This document shows positions 1 through 6,050 of a stretch of 11,301 bases of DNA, one piece after another. Where the stretch lies: positions 1 through 11,301 of the forward strand of contig CAYYNP010000318.1 of the NCBI GenBank assembly GCA_964472545.1, written 5' to 3'. Positions within the stretch are counted from its first letter, which is position 1; each line of letters opens with the position of its first letter. Source of the stretch: CAYYNP01 sp964472545. GTDB lineage: Bacteria; Planctomycetota; Planctomycetia; Pirellulales; Thermoguttaceae. A program made the position numbers and the translations under genes. Below the pieces are notes generated by a model. It was given only the letters and a program-made list of their open reading frames with translations, did not search any database and was not told the DNA's origin.

Positions 1-297
1 CCCGAGGTACTTGGCCTTCTTGGTGAGCATGTCGAACTCGTCGCCGGTCGCACCGACAACCGCCTGAACGGAGCGCATCTGGTCGTCGAAGCCGGCGAAG
101 ACCTTTGTGGACAGCACCAAGGGCGCCGCGGCCGTCGTTCCCAGCATCAGCATCCGGCGGCCGATGTCCTTGAGCTTGTCACCGAACGCCCGGATCCGCG
201 CCTCGGCCCGCCGCAGTCCGCGCACCAGCTTCGTGTCGTCGGCGAACAGCTCGACGAACGCCCGGCCGGCTCGGATTGCGGTGGAGGAGACTGCCAT
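1..297 (-). CDS. Phage tail tape measure protein, TP901 family, N-terminal part (3' end outside window)
   Basis: The first 99 residues of a protein that should set tail length and guide DNA ejection. After MAVSSTAIRAGRAFVELFADD comes a helical segment (LVRGLRRAEARIRAFGDKL), then RRMLMLGTTAAAPLVLSTKV, and FAGFDDQMRSVQAVVGATG followed by EFDMLTKKAKYLG, the typical opening of the TP901-1 type tape measure core domain. The ATG at 297 follows the chaperone extension stop by 9 bases, with TAAGG about 8 bases upstream. The frame is open to the window edge; such proteins are often many hundred residues long, so most of it is not seen. Confidence 0.88.
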   Translation of the reverse strand, partial: MAVSSTAIRAGRAFVELFADDTKLVRGLRRAEARIRAFGDKLKDIGRRMLMLGTTAAAPLVLSTKVFAGFDDQMRSVQAVVGATGDEFDMLTKKAKYLG

Positions 298-306
298 CAA
301 GGGACC

Positions 307-528
307 TTACTTCTGGGGCATACCGACAAACGCGTCACGCAGCTCACCGATGTTTTCCGGCGTGACACGCACCACATCGGCCCGCTGACTACGATCGACC
401 ATCGGGTTGAAGTCGTCGGGCGTGAACGCCCGTTTCTTCCGCTCGCGGTGGCAATTGGCCAACAGCGCCATCACGGCCGAGGCGAGCATCCAGAGGTTCT
501 CGTTGCGGCCTTCGGCCATCAGCAGCAA
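307..528 (-). CDS. Tail assembly chaperone -1 frame extension (T-like)
   Basis: The residues from CWGHVWRIAGG, through LTLRQLLLMAEGRNENLW and ALLANCHRERKKR to FTPDDFNPM, look like the T part of a GT-type tail assembly chaperone, and the gene sits directly before the tape measure gene. The coordinates given begin at a TTG (528); an ATG follows at 519. Neither has a ribosome binding site, and coding-like sequence extends upstream to about 605 with no ATG or GTG in that stretch. This supports production as a C-terminal extension of the 156-residue chaperone by -1 frameshifting. Fusion at either candidate site would give about 234 residues. The alternatives are an atypical start codon or a natural one-base indel. 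Confidence 0.6.
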   Translation of the reverse strand: MLLMAEGRNENLWMLASAVMALLANCHRERKKRAFTPDDFNPMVDRSQRADVVRVTPENIGELRDAFVGMPQK

Positions 529-539
529 CTGCCGAAGCG

Positions 540-1010
540 TCAGCGGCCGGGGGTCGATGCCAAGGCCTCCGGCGATTCGCCAGACATGGCCCCAGCAATC
601 GTCCGCTCGATGTCCAGGGCGTCGATCCGCGTCTCCACGGCCACCACCGCCGCGTCGATCATCTTCACCTGCTTGGCGACCGCCTTCGCCCGATCCGTGC
701 GGCCGCGGCTCTGGAAAAAATCGATCAGTTCCTCATAGAACGCCTTCTGGGCGGCCAGCAGCGTCTGGCCGTCGAACGCGTTGCGGACCTCCTCGGCTGT
801 GACACCATGGGTGTCGAACTGCTGTTGCAACATTGCACAGAGCACTTCGCCCAGGAGCATCTCGTCGGTCCCCAGGCGGGTCAGCAGCGGCGGATCGCCC
901 GCCTCCGGCTGCAAGAGGTCGATGCCGAGTTGCTCCTTCACGGTCATCGCTGTGCCGAGGGTCAGCGTGACGGCCCAGGATCGGCCGGCTCGGTCGGTAA
1001 ACGCTTTCAT
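540..1010 (-). CDS. Tail assembly chaperone (G-like)
   Basis: A 156-residue soluble protein between tube and tape measure genes, the standard place for the chaperone that coats the tape measure during tail assembly. The start is the ATG at 1010, which overlaps the tube stop by one base and has GGAGG 7 bases upstream; the open frame continues upstream only inside the tube gene. An N-terminal strand region (RAGRSWAVTLTLGTAMTV) is followed by a mostly helical body (LLGEVLCAMLQQQF, TLLAAQKAFYEELIDFFQS, AKAVAKQVKMIDAAVVAVE). The C-terminus, from about TIAGAMSG, overlaps a coding-looking -1 frame that continues to 307. A T TTT TTC heptamer in the correct phase lies at 720-714. Expression of a longer fused form by frameshifting is likely. 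Confidence 0.78.
   Translation of the reverse strand: MKAFTDRAGRSWAVTLTLGTAMTVKEQLGIDLLQPEAGDPPLLTRLGTDEMLLGEVLCAMLQQQFDTHGVTAEEVRNAFDGQTLLAAQKAFYEELIDFFQSRGRTDRAKAVAKQVKMIDAAVVAVETRIDALDIERTIAGAMSGESPEALASTPGR
714..720 (-). other. Candidate -1 ribosomal slippery site T TTT TTC
   Basis: On the minus strand the codons GAT TTT TTC of the chaperone gene (encoding DFF) form the heptamer T TTT TTC in the phase needed for tandem -1 slippage. From here the -1 frame is open without stop down to 307. The run of six T is rare in this GC-rich sequence. A second, weaker candidate is C CCC just before the stop (552-549). I have not been able to fold the downstream RNA. Confidence 0.4.
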
Positions 1011-1447
1011 CAGGCGACCTCCACCCATTGGTCGAAGTTGGTCAGTTTCGCGGTGACACTCACCGTCACGCCCTCTTCCAACGGCTCGTTGCGCGAGAAG
1101 TTGGTGATCGAGAAGTCGCCCAGCGGTCCCTCCGTGCCCGAGGCGTCCTTGGCGCCGGTCAGGACGGCCAGGCAGATCGAGCCGTTGCTGAGGAAGGCCG
1201 TTTTGATCGCCTCGAAACCGGCCTCGCCCGGCTTGTAGAGCATCTCGAACTCGACGGTGCATTCCCGCAGCGTCGGCGCGGTGGCCCGCCAGCCCTGGTT
1301 GCCCCGGGTGGTGACGTCGGCCTCGCCCGCCTCGAGCGTGAGCGTCACGTCCTTGACGTTGCTCATCTCGGTAACAGTGGCAAGATCGGCGCCGGCGGCG
1401 CCCTGGTAGATCTTGGCGTTCATGCCCAACACGAACGTCTGCGACAT
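1010..1447 (-). CDS. Phage major tail tube protein
   Basis: A 145-residue, beta-rich acidic protein that should polymerise into the tail tube. It starts with MSQTFVLGMNAKIYQG, continues with VKDVTLTLEAGEADVTTRG (the hallmark N-terminal strand pair of siphovirus tube proteins), then CTVEFEMLYKPGEAGFEAIKTAF, and ends with EPLEEGVTVSVTAKLT. GGAGG lies 7 bases before the ATG. Its stop overlaps the chaperone start by one base (TGATG). The gene lies directly before a tail chaperone and tape measure gene with no sheath gene upstream, which indicates a non-contractile tail. Confidence 0.85.
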   Translation of the reverse strand: MSQTFVLGMNAKIYQGAAGADLATVTEMSNVKDVTLTLEAGEADVTTRGNQGWRATAPTLRECTVEFEMLYKPGEAGFEAIKTAFLSNGSICLAVLTGAKDASGTEGPLGDFSITNFSRNEPLEEGVTVSVTAKLTNFDQWVEVA

Positions 1448-1463
1448 GATCAGTCCTCCGTGG

Positions 1464-1901
1464 TCATTTCACGCTGTCCCGCCACAACCCGGGCAGCTGC
1501 GGTTTCTCTTTCTTCATTGCCGGGCCCATAAACGGCCGCGGCCGGATGTGAGCCCTACGCTTCTTCCCTTCCCGGCGACGGGCCGTCATCGTCACCACGC
1601 CACCGTACTCCAGCACGGCCGGTGCTTCGCTGCGTCCTTTCTGCGTCAGTCGCACCGGGCCGATCACCACGCTGCGACGCACCACGTCGAAGCCGAAGAA
1701 GATGAACTTCTTGAGCAACCCCGTGTGGCTGCTCGGCGGTTTGCCCGGCTCGCTGGTCTTCTTCCGTTTACGGATGCTCCGCTTGGCCGTCTGGCGAACA
1801 AACGCTCCGAACCTCGACAGCACGCGGCGGGTCGCCTTATCGGTCTTGCGGCGGACGGTCTTCGAGTCGAAGAACATCCGTTTGAAGTCGAGGCCGATCA
1901 T
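1464..1901 (-). CDS. HK97 gp10-like phage neck/tail protein
   Basis: A 145-residue, very basic protein. It has the recognisable order of the HK97 gp10 family: a helical start with FGAFVRQTAKRSIRKRK, then SEPGKPPSSHTGLLKKFIFFG, then SVVIGPV, then APAVLEYGG, and a closing RPRPFMGPAMKKE. Members lie between the connector and tail tube genes and take part in head-tail joining. The ATG at 1901 has no strong Shine-Dalgarno match, only a distant AGGAT, and the gene begins 21 bases after the previous stop. The family call is good; its exact role in assembly is less certain. Confidence 0.82.
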   Translation of the reverse strand: MIGLDFKRMFFDSKTVRRKTDKATRRVLSRFGAFVRQTAKRSIRKRKKTSEPGKPPSSHTGLLKKFIFFGFDVVRRSVVIGPVRLTQKGRSEAPAVLEYGGVVTMTARRREGKKRRAHIRPRPFMGPAMKKEKPQLPGLWRDSVK

Positions 1902-1922
1902 CTGGCGATGGCATCCTTCGCG

Positions 1923-2369
1923 TTACGTTGACTGCTTCACGGCTCGGTAAGTGACCGTCAGCACACTGGTGAACACCCGACGCTCGGCCAGGTGCTCGGG
2001 CGCGTAGACCGGATCGTTGGCGATGCACACCCAGGCGGCATACGGGGCCTGTTCCAGCGATCGGCTGCGCAGGTAGTCGGCCAGCTGGTCGACCAGCGTG
2101 CCCAGGACGGCCACCTCGGCGTCGAGGTCCTTGCCCAGCTTCTTCTGCACGCCGATGTCGACGGCGATCTCGTACTGGGCACTGGCCCGGGTGACCCCGC
2201 TGATCTCGACCGACTTGGGCACGACCGTCACCTTCAGTTCGGCCAGGTCCTGCAAGTCAAACTCCGGCAGCACGCGGCGCTCGGCCGCCAGCGACTGGCT
2301 GAACGTGCCGGGCGGGGCCGAGTTCAACTCAGCCGCGACGGCATCGGCGATGTCCGTAGCAAGGCTCAT
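1923..2369 (-). CDS. Probable tail terminator / tail completion protein
   Basis: A 148-residue protein with an N-terminal helix (LATDIADAVAAELN), a strand with LKVTVVPKS, a second strand set (QYEIAVDIGVQKK), a helix (VAVLGTLVDQLADYLRS) and a final strand (RVFTSVLTVTYRAV). This alpha-beta order recalls tail terminator proteins such as lambda gpU or SPP1 gp17, which cap the tail tube and join it to the head. The ATG overlaps the preceding stop as ATGA, with AAGGAG 11 bases upstream. Usually the terminator gene follows the gp10-like gene; here it precedes it, so the assignment is tentative. Confidence 0.62.
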   Translation of the reverse strand: MSLATDIADAVAAELNSAPPGTFSQSLAAERRVLPEFDLQDLAELKVTVVPKSVEISGVTRASAQYEIAVDIGVQKKLGKDLDAEVAVLGTLVDQLADYLRSRSLEQAPYAAWVCIANDPVYAPEHLAERRVFTSVLTVTYRAVKQST

Positions 2370-2743
2370 GCGGGCCCAATCTCCTTGGTGTGGATGCGCA
2401 TCGTGATCAGGTTCGGGTCGCTATAGCGCCAGCAACCCTCACCGCCAAGGTTCATCACCTCGTACCGCTGCCCGTCCGAGACGATCACGTCGCCGGATTC
2501 CGGCATGATATTGCCGACGAAAGCTGCGGAAACGATCCGCAGTTCCGCGGCCAGGATCAGGAAGTCGACCACGTGGCTGCCGATCGTGGCGCCGTACTCG
2601 TCCGATACCTCGAAGTCCGTCTTCCCCTTCGTGGCCTGGACGACAATGGTGTCCACGCCACGCCGGTACTCGACCGGGCTGGAGCAGAACGCACTGCGTT
2701 GCTGCTCAAGCCACTCGGAGCCTTTGCGAAGCAAGTCGACCAC
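2366..2743 (-). CDS. Probable head-tail connector / stopper protein
   Basis: A 125-residue protein starting at a GTG 8 bases after the decoration gene stop; GAGG overlapping that stop provides the ribosome site. It has a helical N-terminus (LLRKGSEWLEQQRSAF), then a beta-rich region (VDTIVVQATKGKTDF) and a characteristic late segment, ESGDVIVSDGQRYEVMNLG followed by CWRYSDPNLITMRIHTK. The pattern of a GDxI..DGxxYEV stretch and a C-terminal strand resembles head-completion or stopper proteins of siphoviruses (lambda FII or SPP1 gp16 type). Position between head and tail genes agrees. The family match is by pattern only. Confidence 0.65.
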   Translation of the reverse strand: MVDLLRKGSEWLEQQRSAFCSSPVEYRRGVDTIVVQATKGKTDFEVSDEYGATIGSHVVDFLILAAELRIVSAAFVGNIMPESGDVIVSDGQRYEVMNLGGEGCWRYSDPNLITMRIHTKEIGPA

Positions 2744-2751
2744 GATCTACC

Positions 2752-3090
2752 TCACTGGCTCAGTCGCACGCGGACCGTCGCGTCGTTGTCCCCGGCCGCC
2801 TTGACCGTCTTGCCGATCAGCTTGTTGGCCCCCGACTCGCTGTCCTCCTTGGCCTCCGTGTCGGCCACATCCCAGTAGACGTTGGCCCCGGCGGCGATCG
2901 CCGTACTGACGCCCGTCGCCTTGGGGAAGTCGAACACGCCGGCCACGGCCAGCGCGCCCCGGCGGCCGGCCGGGATGTCGAGATTGGCCACGCCGATCAG
3001 GTCGTTTTGGACGACCACGCCTCCGGCCGCTACGTCGGCACCGGGCGTGTAGTCGATGGAATCGCCGTCGTGGATGAACGCTGCGGGCAT
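2752..3090 (-). CDS. DUF2190-like capsid decoration (cement) protein
   Basis: A 112-residue protein, rich in Gly, Ala, Val and Asp, with the usual flow of DUF2190 proteins: GDSIDYTPGADVAAGGVVVQ near the start, LIGVANLDIPAGRRGALAVAGVFDFPK in the middle, then ANVYWDVAD and a closing beta strand (ATVRVRLSQ). Members of this family are found beside capsid genes in many phages and are thought to stabilise or decorate the capsid. AAGGAG lies 7 bases upstream of the ATG. Its distance from the capsid gene here, with seven genes in between, is unusual. Confidence 0.82.
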   Translation of the reverse strand: MPAAFIHDGDSIDYTPGADVAAGGVVVQNDLIGVANLDIPAGRRGALAVAGVFDFPKATGVSTAIAAGANVYWDVADTEAKEDSESGANKLIGKTVKAAGDNDATVRVRLSQ

Positions 3091-3111
3091 TTCGTGCTCC
3101 TTCGGGGTCGT

Positions 3112-3128
3112 GCGGGCGAAAAACCCGC
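3112..3128 (-). repeat. Hairpin between accessory module and decoration gene
   Basis: On the minus strand GCGGG-TTTTTCG-CCCGC forms a 5-bp all-GC stem with a 7-base loop just after the TAA stop at 3130. The T-run is in the loop, not after the stem, so it does not look like an intrinsic terminator. It may be incidental or an RNA processing point. Confidence 0.3.
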
Positions 3129-3129
3129 G

Positions 3130-3399
3130 TTACGGTTCCTCGTCGCGACCGTCCTCTTCCAGCAGGCAGGGTCGCATCAACAGCTGCTCGCGCAGCTCCT
3201 GGATCAGTCCCTTGGTGTCGGCGGCGATCGTGGCCACCGACTCGATGGTCCGCGTGTTGCCGGCGATCACCAAGCTGTTGTCCTTCAACACGCGCAGTAG
3301 CTGCTTGACCAGCCAGACATTCACGCCCAACAGCAACAGCGCGAACACGGCGAAGCCGCCTTGGATCAGCGGCGACCACAACTGGACTACTTCAATCAT
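3130..3399 (-). CDS. Small membrane protein with coiled-coil-like domain (holin or spanin candidate)
   Basis: An 89-residue protein with a strong N-terminal membrane helix (residues 12-33, IQGGFAVFALLLLGVNVWLVKQ), then a region that looks helical and coiled-coil prone (LLRVLKDNSLVIAGNTRTIESVATIAADTKGLIQELREQLL) and an acidic end. This layout is common among phage holin-like proteins and inner-membrane spanins. An AGAGG element lies 7 bases before the ATG. The gene overlaps the preceding one by 8 bases, and only a 39-base gap holding a hairpin separates it from the decoration gene, so it closes the accessory module. The specific role cannot be decided from sequence. Confidence 0.75.
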   Translation of the reverse strand: MIEVVQLWSPLIQGGFAVFALLLLGVNVWLVKQLLRVLKDNSLVIAGNTRTIESVATIAADTKGLIQELREQLLMRPCLLEEDGRDEEP

Positions 3400-3775
3400 T
3401 TGTGGCCTCTCTTCGTTTGAGCCACCAGTCGATCACCAGGCGAACGACGATCGGGATGACGACGTTCAGGAGGATGTAGATGATCACCGGGTTGCCAACC
3501 CGCTGCTCACGGACGCGGGTCTTCAAATGCCCGGCCAACCGCCGTCGCCAGTCGGCGGGCTGATCGGACGCCGCCGCCTGCTCCGGCAGGAACTCGATCG
3601 CCTCGCGGACCAGGCTGCAGGCGTGCTTGCGCCAGCGGCGGCAGGTCCACGAGCCGTTCAGCACGTACTGGGTGGCTTCGATTTGCCGGTCGCCGCTCAT
3701 CGGGTCTTCCGGAAGATCCCAGGTCCAGGCGCCGTCGATCGTGTACGGTCTGGCTTCAATACGTCGGTCGTTCAT
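3392..3775 (-). CDS. Tail-anchored membrane protein with a duplicated N-terminal motif
   Basis: A 127-residue protein started at the ATG at 3775: GGAGG sits 8 bases upstream and the ATG overlaps the lipoprotein stop. The N-terminus contains two copies of a 17-residue unit, DRRIEARPYTIDGAWTW (3-19) and DRQIEATQYVLNGSWTC (29-45), with about half the positions identical. A basic, helical middle follows, then one transmembrane helix near the C-terminus (96-117, PVIIYILLNVVIPIVVRLVIDW) and a charged tail. The strongly positive middle suggests the N-terminal domain faces the cytoplasm. It overlaps the next gene by 8 bases. I do not recognise the family. Confidence 0.72.
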   Translation of the reverse strand: MNDRRIEARPYTIDGAWTWDLPEDPMSGDRQIEATQYVLNGSWTCRRWRKHACSLVREAIEFLPEQAAASDQPADWRRRLAGHLKTRVREQRVGNPVIIYILLNVVIPIVVRLVIDWWLKRREATND

Positions 3776-4347
3776 CGTCGCCACCTCCGCACCAGCCGCC
3801 CTCGGCAGACACCGTCGGCACACCCCTGCGTCATCGCAGGCTGTGCCGCTTCAGGTGGCGGCAGTACAGGCAGATCGGGGGCGGGCAGATCGGGTACCGG
3901 CACCACGGGGCAGAAGCCACACGACGACGGGCCGACGGTCGGGCTGCTATCGGGAATCCGCACGTCGACCGTGATCCGGCCGTCGCGCTCGGCCGCGTCG
4001 AAGATGGCCTTGCCTCGGTCGGCCAGATCGTTGCCCTTGCGGATCAGCTCCTTGGCCTCCCGCCACGCATCCAGCGGACCGCCGTAGGAACCGGTGCCAC
4101 GGTCGCTGCAATCCGGGCAGGCCGTGCGGTGGCCGTCGCCGTGCGTGATCCAGCCGGTATCCTTGCACCGTGGGCAGTCGTACGGACCCGGAGGCTCGGG
4201 CTCGGGCTGCGGCGCGCGGTCGGCTGCCATCGTGGCGACGGTCAGTTCCACGGCTACGCCGTCGCGATAGTCGGCCGGCGGTTGGGCCGGCTGGCATCCC
4301 GCGGCAAACAGTACGCACAGTGCCACGATCAACGAACTTCGTATCAT
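3772..4347 (-). CDS. Lipoprotein with DnaJ-like CxxC zinc motif
   Basis: A 191-residue protein with a short signal peptide ending in a lipobox, LFAAGC, so Cys18 is the likely lipidated residue. After a Pro/Glu-rich spacer it has YDCPRCKDTGW (Cys58/61) and TACPDCSDRGTG (Cys77/80), which resemble two DnaJ-type CxxCxxG zinc repeats. A helical segment follows (about 94-120), then SSCGFCP (Cys143/146), a proline-rich stretch (147-170) and two further Cys (176, 181) before a basic tail. It begins 4 bases after the peptidase stop and its stop overlaps the next ATG (ATGA). A proline-rich lipoprotein in a possible lysis cassette recalls an outer-membrane spanin, but this one is longer than typical Rz1 proteins. 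A zinc-binding exported lipoprotein is unusual. Confidence 0.78.
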   Translation of the reverse strand: MIRSSLIVALCVLFAAGCQPAQPPADYRDGVAVELTVATMAADRAPQPEPEPPGPYDCPRCKDTGWITHGDGHRTACPDCSDRGTGSYGGPLDAWREAKELIRKGNDLADRGKAIFDAAERDGRITVDVRIPDSSPTVGPSSCGFCPVVPVPDLPAPDLPVLPPPEAAQPAMTQGCADGVCRGRLVRRWRR

Positions 4348-4351
4348 TCTC

Positions 4352-5311
4352 TCACCCCAGGATGTTGGAAAGGTTTCCGTAGTCGGGCAGCGCCTTCTGC
4401 GGAACGCCGCGGATATCGGCGTAGGCGAAGATTGAGCGGCTGCCCACGAAGTAGCGCCCGTACACGTCCTCGGCCACCCAGAACGAGCCTTCCGGCCAGG
4501 CGCCGTAACGATCCTCGGGCCAAACCTTCGGCCGCGAATTCCAGCGGCCCCAACTGTTGGCCACCAGGAAGACGCACACCGGATAGACCTCGCGCGTATC
4601 GTCGTAGCCGACGGTGGCCATGTCGTGCGACCAGCGACCGCCGGGGACCGAGATCCCGCGACTGTCGGAGGTCGACTTGACACCGAAGTTCTGCCCGCTG
4701 TGCAGGGCATAGCCCGAATACAAGAGGTCCTTGACCTGCTCGACCGTCTCCGGGGTGATCCACTGGCCGACGTTGTGCCGCCGGCACTCTTCTTTGACCG
4801 CCTCGGGGACCCCGGAACGTCCCCAACCGCTGCCGATCCGCGCGTCGTAGCGGGAGAGGTCCACGGACGGGTATTTCTGTCGGAAGAGGAACCCGAAATC
4901 GTTCTCGAAGCGGGTCGCCCGCGCCGGGTCCATCCCCTGGCCGCCGTGCCCCCGCGCACCGTAGGTTGGCTCCGTGGCGGTCCGCAAGAAGAATTCTTCG
5001 GGCTCGGCCTTGATGTGGATCTCTACGCAGCGGGTGACCTCCCGGGCGTTGCGCGAGCCGTGGGAGACGCAGTCCCCGGTGGTCTGGGCCTCCTGAGCAA
5101 ACGCGCCCGGATCGAACTTCTCCCGGGAACGCCACAGCAGGGCCGTCTGCCCCTTGCCGGCCCCGGCCAGGTGGGGCGCTGCCTCGGCAAACAGCAGGGC
5201 CTTCCGCTCGGCCATCAGCGTGTCCATCGTCTCCTGGCGAAACTGCCACCCGGGAAGTCCGTTTTCGTAGGCCGCGCGGATCTGCGCGGCGGTGCGGTAC
5301 GTCCTGCTCAT
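4352..5311 (-). CDS. Papain-like (C1 family) cysteine peptidase
   Basis: A 319-residue protein with the papain catalytic set in order: an oxyanion Gln76 and nucleophile Cys81 in QTTGDCVSHG, His229 in WSHDMATVGYDD, and Asn252 within VANSWGRW, matching the NSWG hallmark. The first 60 residues (MSRTYRTAAQIRAAYENG onward) could act as a prodomain or a binding segment. There is no signal peptide, so release from the cell interior would need a holin or lysis. The start is well set: CAGGAGG lies 7 bases before the ATG, which overlaps the preceding stop (ATGA). Its place among membrane and exported proteins suggests a role in breaking down proteinaceous envelope or another protein target, not capsid maturation, which the fused S78 protease should perform. 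The fold call is strong; substrate and role are inference. Confidence 0.88.
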   Translation of the reverse strand: MSRTYRTAAQIRAAYENGLPGWQFRQETMDTLMAERKALLFAEAAPHLAGAGKGQTALLWRSREKFDPGAFAQEAQTTGDCVSHGSRNAREVTRCVEIHIKAEPEEFFLRTATEPTYGARGHGGQGMDPARATRFENDFGFLFRQKYPSVDLSRYDARIGSGWGRSGVPEAVKEECRRHNVGQWITPETVEQVKDLLYSGYALHSGQNFGVKSTSDSRGISVPGGRWSHDMATVGYDDTREVYPVCVFLVANSWGRWNSRPKVWPEDRYGAWPEGSFWVAEDVYGRYFVGSRSIFAYADIRGVPQKALPDYGNLSNILG

Positions 5312-5763
5312 CGAGTGGCCTCCTGGCAGGCCCAGGCGATCGCATCCATTGCGACGGCCGCCCGGATGTGATCCAACTCCACAACATCCAGCCCCAACAG
5401 CTTCGCCAGCGCGCCCTCAGGCCCGTGGATCGTCTCGGCCAAGCCCGGCGCCCGGGCAAATGCGCCCTGGAAGCGCAGCGTCACCGCCTTCTGGCAGAAC
5501 GTCCGCAGGTCGGAGGTCGTCTTGACGACCTTTTCACCGGCGCCGTCGCGCCGCAGACAATCGGCCGCCGCGTGGTAGAAGGCGGCCAACTGCCGTGCTT
5601 CGTCCGCATGGCCAGCCAAGCGCACCGACACGGGCCCCACGGCCGCCCGTGTGGAGACCGCGGCCGGCGCGGGAATCAAGCTCGGCGCCGGTGCCGTCGG
5701 CCGCCAGGTGGCCACCAGGCCCGTCAGGATCAACACCACGGCCGGAAGCGTGGTCGGTTTCAC
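5308..5763 (-). CDS. Exported or membrane-anchored hypothetical protein
   Basis: A 151-residue protein that I start at a GTG (5763): AAGGAGG lies 9 bases upstream and the GTG overlaps the preceding stop as GTGA. Longer versions of the frame run through the neighbouring gene and have Arg-rich, non-coding-looking sequence. Residues 4-19 (TTLPAVVLILTGLVAT) are a signal peptide or membrane anchor, followed by a Pro/Ala-rich spacer (about 21-38) and a helical domain with two cysteines (AADCLRRDG, RTFCQKA) and a third near the end (AIAWACQ). The domain resembles hypothetical proteins of planctomycete prophages as I recall them, without known function. Its stop overlaps the peptidase start (ATGA). 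An inner-membrane spanin-like role is possible but unproven. Confidence 0.72.
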   Translation of the reverse strand: MKPTTLPAVVLILTGLVATWRPTAPAPSLIPAPAAVSTRAAVGPVSVRLAGHADEARQLAAFYHAAADCLRRDGAGEKVVKTTSDLRTFCQKAVTLRFQGAFARAPGLAETIHGPEGALAKLLGLDVVELDHIRAAVAMDAIAWACQEATR

Positions 5764-6050
5764 GAGCTGGGCCCTCCTTCGTTTGGCGCGGGGCCGCGGA
5801 CGATCGTCGGCAGGATCACCGTGTCCAACGCGTGAACCGCTTCGGTGTGTCCAGCCGTCTCGCACCAGCTCCGCATCGCGTAGAACGTCTCGAACCGGGC
5901 GGCAGGCGTCATCTCCGACTCGGCTACCGGCGCCGGTCGCAAGCCGGCGACCCACGCCTTAAGCCGATCGCGCTGCCCCCAGAGCAAGAGCACGGCGCCG
6001 GCGACGATCGCCAGGATCGGCCAGTACTGAGAGAGTTGCTCAAGCGACAT
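5760..6050 (-). CDS. Single-span membrane protein (holin candidate)
   Basis: A 96-residue protein with one clear transmembrane helix near the N-terminus (residues 9-25, WPILAIVAGAVLLLWGQ), then a basic stretch (RDRLKAW) suggesting the C-terminal part stays in the cytoplasm, then a soluble domain with AARFETFYAMRSWCE and EAVHALDTVILP. Size and topology would suit a holin or another small phage membrane protein, and it heads a run of exported products next to a peptidase. It has no sequence signature of a known holin family. Its stop overlaps the next gene's GTG (GTGA), which supports coupling. The lysis role is an inference from context. Confidence 0.7.
   Translation of the reverse strand: MSLEQLSQYWPILAIVAGAVLLLWGQRDRLKAWVAGLRPAPVAESEMTPAARFETFYAMRSWCETAGHTEAVHALDTVILPTIVRGPAPNEGGPSS

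Noticed and set aside
389..598. A minus-strand frame overlapping the chaperone extension.
   Set aside because: Arg/Pro/Ala-rich noise-like product. The alternative frame gives coherent chaperone-like sequence ending in DFNPM and beyond.
540..1262. A longer version of the tail chaperone starting at 1262.
   Set aside because: The extra 84 residues lie inside the tail tube gene and are Arg/Gly-rich. The ATG at 1010 has an ideal ribosome site and overlaps the tube stop.
3112..3128. Intrinsic terminator before the decoration gene.
   Set aside because: The T-run is inside the loop and no T tract follows the stem, so it is reported only as a hairpin.
3056..4087. A 343-codon plus-strand open frame opposite the lipoprotein and membrane genes.
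   Set aside because: Biased Arg/Ser/Pro composition and no motifs. The opposite strand carries genes with lipobox, membrane helices and good ribosome binding sites.
5308..5955. A longer version of the exported protein starting at 5955.
   Set aside because: The extension overlaps the membrane-protein gene and would hide the signal peptide. The GTG at 5763 with AAGGAGG and the GTGA overlap fits better.
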